DNA from: Paraburkholderia sp. BL25I1N1 | Lineage (GTDB): Bacteria > Pseudomonadota > Gammaproteobacteria > Burkholderiales > Burkholderiaceae | Length of the DNA stretch: 64,000 nt | Assembly: GCF_003002025.1 (NCBI RefSeq) | Contig: NZ_PVZB01000007.1 | Span: 1 to 64,000 of the forward strand | Reading direction: 5' to 3' | Shown: positions 8,787 through 15,196 of the stretch, piece by piece | Layout of the letters: each line of letters starts with the position of its first letter | How positions within the stretch are numbered: the first letter of the stretch is position 1 | The notes under the pieces: model-generated | Database searches by the model: none | The model's input: the letters and a program-made list of their open reading frames with translations, nothing else | Told to the model about the DNA's origin: nothing | Program-made: the position numbers and the translations under genes

Positions 8787-9194
8787 GACGATTCTCCAGA
8801 ACGAAAAAAGGGGAATCGCCACGGCCCGTGTCGGGGAATGACAATTCCCCAGACGGGCAAGAAAGGAAAGCTTCCGGTCAAAAGACCTGCGGTGGTCCAG
8901 ACACTGGGACGAAGCGAACCGCGAAAGGTGTCGCACGAGCGACGGTACTGCAAAAGATGCTGGACGCGCTCCAGCGGGCAACTTCAATCGCGAATCATAG
9001 TCGGCGTTACCGAAAAATCAAGGCGGTTTGCCCGATCATTTCTGTTCGCTATTCAAATGAATTTGACGGGATTGAACTTGATCTCCCGATGCGTCACGAT
9101 CTCTCACAAGCGAAGATCTGGCAGGTCGACGGATGTGCCGACGCTCTGATTGCAGAAAGTGGGTGGGATTGCATAGCAGGCCAATCACGCAATG
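8787..9194. other. gene-free leader region of the DUF3577 gene
   Basis: 408 bp without a supportable gene. It holds hairpin copy C (8923-8951) and a small perfect stem, GGTC-AAAA-GACC (8876-8887). It presumably contains the promoter of the leftward block and the end region of the XRE gene. Confidence 0.6.
8923..8951. repeat. intergenic hairpin unit, copy C
   Basis: Begins GAAAGGTGTCGC, close to copies A and B. Arms GTCGC (8930-8934) and GCGAC (8939-8943) around ACGA, then GGTACTGC. Only the first hairpin of the double unit is kept. It is upstream of the DUF3577 gene. Confidence 0.62.
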
Positions 9195-9425
9195 TCACGT
9201 GAGCTCATCAAAATCCAGCATGGAAGCGGGAGAAATGCCGAGTGTGTCGGCAAGCACGCAGATGTTATAGAGGGCGATATTGCGCTGGCCCCGTTCGATC
9301 CCGCCAACATACGACCGGGCGAGGCCACTTTCGAGCGCAAGGCGCTCCTGTGACCAGCCGCGCGCCTTGCGAAGCTCGACCAGGCGTTTCCCAAACAGGG
9401 TAAGGGGGTCGTACTGCATCGACAT
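9195..9425 (-). CDS. XRE-family helix-turn-helix regulator
   Basis: A 76-residue single-domain DNA-binding protein. The Cro/C1-type helix-turn-helix covers about residues 9-65: FGKRLVELRKARGWSQERLALESGL, then RSYVGGIERGQRN. The start at 9425 (MSMQYDPLTLFG) was chosen because family members begin just before the FG(K/R)RL motif. An ATG 20 codons upstream (9485) is possible; neither has a strong ribosome site. It is divergent from the ACT-domain gene. Probably a local repressor; the target is not known. Confidence 0.8.
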   Translation of the reverse strand: MSMQYDPLTLFGKRLVELRKARGWSQERLALESGLARSYVGGIERGQRNIALYNICVLADTLGISPASMLDFDELT

Positions 9426-9611
9426 CTCGATCGGAAAGATATCGAAGCGTACGTATTTGACCTGTTTGAGGCCACGCTCTATCATGACACGCACTATGAG
9501 TGACAATTTTGCATGTCGGTCGCAGTGGTTTTGATATTCGACGTGGGTACGGCTCGCGATGCAGCGGCCGGTGAACCTGCCCGATTGACCCTCTTCTCAA
9601 CAGGGAGCGCA

Positions 9612-10031
9612 GTGAGCCAACCCGTCTCGGATCTCGCACAGCTGCTGGCGTCCATGCAGCCAGAGCTGAATGAAGGCGCCTATGTTTTTTCGTCCGTGCT
9701 GGCAGACAGGGACGTGTCGCAGCTCGCTCCCCTGGCGACGTTTCGTGAGCGCGAGGGGCTGACCGTCATCATCGATGAACCGACGGCGCTGCGCGAAGGG
9801 TTACCGGTGCTTTTCCGGGCGGCCTGGATCACGCTGAACGTCCATTCCGACCTGGAGGCTGTGGGACTCACGGCTGCAGTGGCTGACGCGCTGACCAGGG
9901 CCTGCATCAGTTGCAACGTCGTTGCTGCCGCATTTCACGATCACATTTTTGTGCCCGTGGAGCGCGCGAGGGATGCGCTTGCTCAGTTGACGGACCTCCA
10001 GGCGCGGGCAGGGCAAGGCGTGCCGGGTTAG
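9612..10031 (+). CDS. ACT-domain protein (COG3602 type)
   Basis: A 139-residue protein with tandem ACT-like folds: LASMQPELNEGAYVFSSVL, then FREREGLTVIIDEPTAL, then WITLNVHSDLEAVGLTAAVADAL and CISCNVVAAAFHDHIFVPVERA. The second block is the most diagnostic of COG3602 proteins, which are thought to bind small amino-acid-like ligands. The GTG at 9612 has a GGGAG ribosome site and matches the family's N-terminus; the frame is open to 9513. It is divergent from the XRE gene. A small stand-alone metabolic or regulatory protein with no clear link to the mobile element. Confidence 0.82.
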   Translation: MSQPVSDLAQLLASMQPELNEGAYVFSSVLADRDVSQLAPLATFREREGLTVIIDEPTALREGLPVLFRAAWITLNVHSDLEAVGLTAAVADALTRACISCNVVAAAFHDHIFVPVERARDALAQLTDLQARAGQGVPG

Positions 10032-10085
10032 CCGGCACCGGTCGGGAATGTTTCCTGCCCGGGTCGGTCAAGTCCCGCTTCCTCG

Positions 10086-10970
10086 CTAAACTGCCGCGAC
10101 AAATTCCTGGCGGAACGCGTCAAAGAGCTGACTGATCCGTTCAGCCGTATCGCCGCCGGGAATCCGTGCGCGGCTTGCCATCATGTGCGTCAGTATCAGG
10201 GGCGACGGATCGTCCGGCGCAATGACCGCGAGGATCTGATCGCGCACTTGCGGCGTGACGATACCCGCCATGTCGCGGCCGAGGAGGGCCGCGCCGCCGA
10301 TATCGGGATCGTGCTCGTGCCGTTCGATCAGGTCGAAGGCGTCGTCGGCATACAGCCTCTCGAGATTTCCTGCCTCGCCGTACCATGCCAGCAGGAAAAG
10401 CAGATCGGTTGCGTCCTTGCGATCGATCGCGTGACGATCTTTCCAGGCGATGATCTTGAGCATGGCCTGCGCCGGAAGGGAAGCGACGGGCACCACGAGA
10501 TCGGCGTCCATGCGTACCGGCACAGTGGCCTGCAGCGCCTGTTCGAAGCCGGCGACGTTCATGCGGATAACCTGATCGGGCGGCCAGGCGATTTCGCCGC
10601 CATCGTCTGCGATGCCCCCGAACGGTACGATATCGAGCCAGGTTCTGGCGCCAGTCTCAGGCGCCTGGTAGTGCAGCCGGTGGGCTGCGTTACCTCGCTG
10701 CTCGAAGTGGCCGGACGTGAGCAGCGCCGTTCTCAGTGTGTCATGGCCGGCCCAGCTTTCGATGGAAATGCCGATGTCAACGTCTGCAGTGGCCCGTGTC
10801 GGTTCGATATCGTGGACGTGGGTCAGCACGACGTCGCGTGCGCTCGCCCCACCGACAAACCACTGGATGCTCTTTTCGGAAGCGGCGGCAGCTACTTCAC
10901 GCAAAAGGGCTACCATTTCGGCTGGAAAAGGGCGATGGGGGCGAGGCTCAAGCGGGGAGATATTGTTCAC
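10086..10970 (-). CDS. AbiEii-type nucleotidyltransferase toxin
   Basis: A 294-residue DNA polymerase beta-like nucleotidyltransferase. The motif FVGGASARDVVL (about residues 38-49) is followed by ATADVDIGIS, the two-aspartate metal site of this fold, and by a third acidic segment, TWLDIVPF. K and D residues of the helical C-half (KDATDLLFLLAW) fit AbiEii/AbiGii toxins. The GTG start overlaps the end of the AbiEi gene by 23 nt, which implies translational coupling. In type IV toxin-antitoxin systems the enzyme modifies tRNA or another target, and the antitoxin represses or reverses its action. Confidence 0.87.
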   Translation of the reverse strand: MNNISPLEPRPHRPFPAEMVALLREVAAAASEKSIQWFVGGASARDVVLTHVHDIEPTRATADVDIGISIESWAGHDTLRTALLTSGHFEQRGNAAHRLHYQAPETGARTWLDIVPFGGIADDGGEIAWPPDQVIRMNVAGFEQALQATVPVRMDADLVVPVASLPAQAMLKIIAWKDRHAIDRKDATDLLFLLAWYGEAGNLERLYADDAFDLIERHEHDPDIGGAALLGRDMAGIVTPQVRDQILAVIAPDDPSPLILTHMMASRARIPGGDTAERISQLFDAFRQEFVAAV

Positions 10971-11973
10971 GCACTAACCGGGCCGTTTCGAGATTGCGCG
11001 AGTCGCCACTCGCCACGAGATCAGCGTAGACGAGCAGGGGCGGCGCGATGTTTTGCGGAAGCCCAGCCGTAGGCTGGAGCTGGATCGGGGACCTCAGGAA
11101 TTCGATGTTGCCGTCGCGATCAGGCCGCAGGCGAGCCTTCGCGATCCACTCCCTCGGGACCTCGCTGGCACAGTATACGGTGAATGTGGCTGGTTTCAGG
11201 TATTGCGTAAGGATGGCTGCTGCCGGCTCTCCACCAAACTGGCACCGGTCGGGAAGCTCGGGAACGGTTCTCCACCAGTCGGGGACGTCGGTGCGGAAGC
11301 GGCCGAGCTGGAGTGATCCACGCAACAATGTCGGGTACAACGTGGTCCATTCATCGATGAGCCGGCCTGCGTCGGCGAACTGCATGCCGTGTCCGCCGGG
11401 CTGTTCGATGAGGTCGCGCCGGTCCAGCATGCCATGAATGGCATTCTGGACCGTGCCATGGCTGACGCCGGCAACCTGTGCGATATCGCGATAGGTTTTT
11501 TCCAGCAGTGAAGGGACGGCGAGCAGGGCGAGCGCAACGCGCAGTGCCGACCTGGTCCAGGTGCGGCCGCGTGCCTGGGAGCTGCTGTCCGGGCGTGGGC
11601 GTCCAGACACGAGAATGACGCTATCGCCCAGAAGAAGACTGGCGTTGCCGGCCAGGTCGAGTGCATCAACCTGCATGTCGCGGCACGCACTGATCATATT
11701 AGGGGATAGATACGATGTCACGAGCAGGAGCCGGTCACCGTCGCCCGGCGCGGCCTGCGCGCGGACAGCGGCCAGCGTGCCATAGCGGTCGATCGTCCGC
11801 TTGACATGCGCGAGGCGTTTGTAGCGGCGGGTGCCGACATGGAACTCCAGAACTGCATCCGCGCCGGATCGGGGTGGCGCCTTGCGCAGGTGGACAGGAA
11901 CGCCGGTCGCATCGCCGAACGCGGTGGCGGCAGCTTCCACTATGGAAGGCAGATCGTGATCAATCGGATGCAT
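10948..11973 (-). CDS. AbiEi-type type IV antitoxin/autoregulator
   Basis: A 341-residue partner of the AbiEii toxin. A winged-helix segment lies at about residues 150-190: YRDIAQVAGVSHGTVQNAIH, then MLDRRDLIE. The N-terminal 120 residues resemble a restriction-endonuclease-like fold (RYKRLAHVKRTIDRYG, then LLLVTSYLSPNM), and the C-terminal part is the antitoxin domain. The ATG at 11973 was chosen over a GTG at 12012, because the GTG lies inside a palindrome that looks like an operator. The gene precedes the toxin gene and overlaps it, as in AbiE operons. Confidence 0.83.
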   Translation of the reverse strand: MHPIDHDLPSIVEAAATAFGDATGVPVHLRKAPPRSGADAVLEFHVGTRRYKRLAHVKRTIDRYGTLAAVRAQAAPGDGDRLLLVTSYLSPNMISACRDMQVDALDLAGNASLLLGDSVILVSGRPRPDSSSQARGRTWTRSALRVALALLAVPSLLEKTYRDIAQVAGVSHGTVQNAIHGMLDRRDLIEQPGGHGMQFADAGRLIDEWTTLYPTLLRGSLQLGRFRTDVPDWWRTVPELPDRCQFGGEPAAAILTQYLKPATFTVYCASEVPREWIAKARLRPDRDGNIEFLRSPIQLQPTAGLPQNIAPPLLVYADLVASGDSRNLETARLVREQYLPA

Positions 11974-12357
11974 GGCAGGTATAAGGGCTGTCCAATTATT
12001 GTTATTGTACACGTAACGTGGATAGCGTTAGATTTTGGATAAACCATATGTTTCGTCCAATATTCGCTCTTGTCCACGCTGCGTGTACGAGCACATTTCT
12101 TGGACGGCAAGAATTCGGCCTTACTGGCTCATGTGATCGTGATTGGTCTACGATTGGGTACCGATGTTCCGATGTGCCCTTCAGGATTGCGCGCATATAC
12201 GAGCGTCCGGCATACCTGCGCGACGCGAGTTCAGCCAATCTGCAAGGAGGGCAGCGCTCTCCATTCTGCTGCGCCAGGTCTTACAATATTAGCGCAATGG
12301 CTCATGCGACAAATGACGTTGCGAATGGACTGATTTACAAATGTGGAATCCTCAACG
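11974..12357. other. gene-free gap between AbiE and PAAR genes
   Basis: 384 bp, more A/T-rich than the flanks. Apart from the palindrome at 12010-12020 I see no supportable gene. It separates the toxin-antitoxin pair from the type VI module and may mark the edge of an insertion. Confidence 0.55.
12010..12020. promoter_or_regulatory. palindrome upstream of the AbiE operon
   Basis: CACG-TAA-CGTG is a perfect 4+3+4 dyad 37 nt before the chosen AbiEi start. Known AbiEi antitoxins repress their own promoter through inverted repeats, so an operator role fits. This is inference from position and symmetry. Confidence 0.45.
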
Positions 12358-12645
12358 CTATGCTTCGGTAGACATCATGTTTTGTGATGCAACCAGCCTT
12401 GGCGGCGGATGGCACCCGCAAATACACAGATCATCACTGAGCGCGGCATGCCGTCCATCAGGTGCGGTCATCACCGGACGGGAGCTGTCGCAATGGATTT
12501 TTCCGATCGTGTTGCAGGCCGGACACGTCACGCTGTCACCTTCGTGCGCAACGTCCTTTCCGTTCAATTGAATCGTGGCCGGCGTTGCGTGGACGGTGCC
12601 GTTAGCTGTCGTTTTGTCACCGTTCAAAATGAGATGCCGTTTCAT
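12358..12645 (-). CDS. PAAR-domain spike-tip protein
   Basis: A 95-residue PAAR protein: ILNGDKTTANGTVHA at the N-terminus, GKDVAHEGDSVTCPAC in the middle and the cysteine-rich CICGCHPPP at the end. PAAR proteins cap the VgrG spike of type VI secretion systems and can carry effectors; this one has no effector extension. It is the last gene of the leftward module that starts with VgrG, 13 nt after the Tli4-like stop. The ribosome site is weak. Confidence 0.88.
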   Translation of the reverse strand: MKRHLILNGDKTTANGTVHATPATIQLNGKDVAHEGDSVTCPACNTIGKIHCDSSRPVMTAPDGRHAALSDDLCICGCHPPPRLVASQNMMSTEA

Positions 12646-12658
12646 GATCTTTATTCGC

Positions 12659-13621
12659 TTACCGACGCTTCACAGATTTCAGTACATCATCCCAGAGTGC
12701 CATCAACGTCGGTCGTGCGCTTTCAGGTACCGCTGAGCGCGTATCCATGGAAATCTTCATCCTCGGCTCGGTCGCGTGATCGTTGCCAGTTAGCGCACTC
12801 CATTCCAGCGATACATCTCTTGACTGCTTGACCGCGTAGCCATATTCATCGCCGTCCCGTCCGGCAACGATCTTGTCGCCACGTCGCAAGATTTCTGTGT
12901 CACTGGACACCAGGTTAGCAAGCGGGACTGGCAGGTTGCTCATACGGGCAAGAAGATTGCCGCCAGTATTCTTGGCCTCAGTATTGGTGCTCATCATAAG
13001 CGACTTATCGGGACCCGATAAGTCGACCGTAATCGATGCCGTCTCGCCGCCCGCGTAACCACCCGGAATAAAACCTCGCTCGATGCAAAACCCTTGCTCA
13101 GCTGGGACAGCAAATGGATCGCGAAGCCGGATCTCCTGGATGAGCTGTGAGATCGCCACTTTCGCGCCTTGAACAGAATCGTTTGTTACCTCGATACTGA
13201 AAAGGAAACCCGTGTCCTGCTTCAGAGTCGTTCCACGCACAGTGTAAAGATCATTCCCGCTTTGCCAGACCTGAGCCGGGTCAGCCGCATTGTCACCTTG
13301 TGAGACAACCTGCTTGGGCTGGAAGTCGGTTGCTTCGGCGTCGCTTGCAATCTTATGCGCCGCTTCGTCATGAAGCTGCTGATGATTCACAGGGTAGAAC
13401 ACATCTATGTTGATACCCTTAAAGCTTTGTACCAGACGCACATTCGTTGCCGAATGGGGGATATCTATTGCGTACCGTCCGACACACACCGTCTTGAGCG
13501 GCGCAGCGTTGGCGGTGGTAGAGGACGAACTCATGGCGGAATCCTGACGGTTACCGCAACCCAGCAAAGGAATTAGAAATGATGCTGTCAGTATTGTGAC
13601 AACGAGGCCCGTACGATTCAT
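12659..13621 (-). CDS. Tli4-family type VI immunity lipoprotein
   Basis: A 320-residue protein. The start at 13621 (MNRTGLVVTILTASF) gives a lipoprotein signal with lipobox LLGC at about residues 19-22. The body (KTVCVGRYAIDIPHSATNV, later EQGFCIERGFIPGGYAG) matches the Tli4 family that neutralises periplasmic type VI lipase effectors of the Tle4 class. No Tle4 lipase is visible in this module, so its target is either the 906-aa effector or a foreign toxin. A GGGGAAA ribosome site supports the start. Confidence 0.82.
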   Translation of the reverse strand: MNRTGLVVTILTASFLIPLLGCGNRQDSAMSSSSTTANAAPLKTVCVGRYAIDIPHSATNVRLVQSFKGINIDVFYPVNHQQLHDEAAHKIASDAEATDFQPKQVVSQGDNAADPAQVWQSGNDLYTVRGTTLKQDTGFLFSIEVTNDSVQGAKVAISQLIQEIRLRDPFAVPAEQGFCIERGFIPGGYAGGETASITVDLSGPDKSLMMSTNTEAKNTGGNLLARMSNLPVPLANLVSSDTEILRRGDKIVAGRDGDEYGYAVKQSRDVSLEWSALTGNDHATEPRMKISMDTRSAVPESARPTLMALWDDVLKSVKRR

Positions 13622-13913
13622 GCATTTCCCCATTCGACCTTCTGGGTCCAAGATATTCAACACGGCCGAGACAACGATGCGGCGACTTGCAACACTACAC
13701 GGATCGAGTCGGATACAAACGAGGTGTGAAGTCCGCGGGACTATCGATCAACCCTCCAGTCATTGACTGCTCGGGTTGAGCCAGCCTGCTTCCGACGCGG
13801 GCTATGCAAGCGGAAAACGAGTCGGCAGACTACCCAATTACACGGTCGCAAAACAAGGATCAAAATTTGTTGGGGTGAATTGCCCCACTCCACGCGTGTT
13901 TATCGATTTGCCA

Positions 13914-14594
13914 TCAAGGCAATCCATACTCCGCAGCCTGCTTTCCATCCTTGAACGCACTAACCGCTTGCGCACTCAACCGGATTGGCGCAAAACACGC
14001 TGCTTCCACATAGGCCGTATCGAAGTAAAACTGCAGACTCCCGTCTGTCCGTAAGGCCAACGTAAGCGCCTTCGACATCAGATACTCGTCATTAAACGTC
14101 GACGCATCAAGGCAATCGGGTTTCCCAGCATTGATCCGCTTGAGCTCATCCATGACGGGAACAACCGATTCCTTGGTCAGAAACAGGCTACCGCTATCGC
14201 GATGTCCTACTGCATACACCTCGTTCAGATCGAATCGCTTGCCATATTTGATGCGATATGAAATGCCATACCGGTACGCGTTAGGATGCGCGCCGTCGCA
14301 CTGCGAACTCCCGGTCACTTCGAATCCAACGATGCTCGGCGTCTCAACCGTCTTCTTTATATCGGCATGATATTGCGCCGTTGCGCCCATGCCACTCGCG
14401 TTGTCTGCACATTCCTTCGCGTCCTTAAGAATGCCGGCGCGCAACGATCGTAACGAAGCGTCCAGCGGCGCAGTGTGCTGCTTCAGCGACGGTATCGCCG
14501 ATACTGACGCATTCATACCGTCGGCCTGGGCAAAAGGAGCGAGCGAAGCGAGCACAACAGTCAGAGACGTGGCTATAAGGTTTCGACAATTCAC
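13914..14594 (-). CDS. secreted periplasmic protein, likely immunity protein
   Basis: 226 residues from the GTG at 14594. That start gives a clean signal peptide (NLIATSLTVVLASLAPFAQADG); the frame is open to 14780 but the longer form would bury the signal. The mature part has four cysteines (KECADNAS, SSQCDGAH, PDCLDAST, AACFAPIR) that could form two disulphides. No family is recognised. Its position after the effector and a first small periplasmic protein, on the same strand, suggests immunity or an effector accessory role. The region is A/T-rich. Confidence 0.68.
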   Translation of the reverse strand: MNCRNLIATSLTVVLASLAPFAQADGMNASVSAIPSLKQHTAPLDASLRSLRAGILKDAKECADNASGMGATAQYHADIKKTVETPSIVGFEVTGSSQCDGAHPNAYRYGISYRIKYGKRFDLNEVYAVGHRDSGSLFLTKESVVPVMDELKRINAGKPDCLDASTFNDEYLMSKALTLALRTDGSLQFYFDTAYVEAACFAPIRLSAQAVSAFKDGKQAAEYGLP

Positions 14595-14692
14595 GAGATG
14601 TCCGGATCTCTGGCTGGGGATCAAAAACGAATGGACATCTTCGTCGAGCGGCACCCTATGAATTGCCGCAATTGCGCCTTTGAACATCACAT

Positions 14693-15196
14693 TCAGTGCA
14701 AATCGACCTTCGTCACGGGCGCCTCGTTGACTCCGTCGAAAATCTTGTTCGAAAAGCTCTTGTATCTTGAAGCTTGACATTCTTTGTCGAAAATTATCTT
14801 CCCATTTTTCGATACATAGAGCTCACCCGGCGAGACCGAGGACACGACATACGTGTACGGTTCCTTCGAGAACTTCAAATGCAGGCCACGAATACTTCCT
14901 TCGGAGACGTCGGTGATCTTGACCGTATTGGCAGGGGGGACTTTCTCGCGCGGAAATGCGAAGGCATCGTCTTTGACACCGTATCGGTATTGCACATAGC
15001 CCCGATTGGGGGCGGTGTTAGCCTTTGCGCAGACGGAAACGGTCTTCCCGTTCTCCAGCGGACAACTGAAATAGACCTCCTCGCCTTCGTTGCAAAGCGT
15101 CTGTTCGTCCTGCGACGACTGAGTCTGCGCATTCGCCACGTCATATTTAACGAGGGACAACAAAACAATCGTGAAAAATCCTGCCATACGTATCAC
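14693..15196 (-). CDS. secreted periplasmic protein, likely cognate immunity protein
   Basis: 167 residues with an N-terminal signal peptide (AGFFTIVLLSLVKYDVANAQT). The mature part has cysteines in LCNEGEEVYFSCP, VSVCAK and DKECQAS. The GTG start at 15196 overlaps the effector stop as GTGA and has GGGAGG 7 nt upstream, so translation is coupled to the effector. This tight pairing with a peptidoglycan-targeting effector is the usual arrangement of a periplasmic immunity gene. An ATG three codons later is the alternative start. No named family is recognised. Confidence 0.75.
   Translation of the reverse strand: MIRMAGFFTIVLLSLVKYDVANAQTQSSQDEQTLCNEGEEVYFSCPLENGKTVSVCAKANTAPNRGYVQYRYGVKDDAFAFPREKVPPANTVKITDVSEGSIRGLHLKFSKEPYTYVVSSVSPGELYVSKNGKIIFDKECQASRYKSFSNKIFDGVNEAPVTKVDLH

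Noticed and set aside
12018..12371. 117-codon plus-strand frame in the AbiE to PAAR gap
   Set aside because: No ribosome site, odd composition, and it crosses the palindrome upstream of the AbiE operon.
13776..14054. Plus-strand frame resembling a transposase scrap
   Set aside because: The short stretch reading VGRLPNYTVAKQGSKFVG could not be tied to any insertion-sequence family, and no inverted ends were seen.
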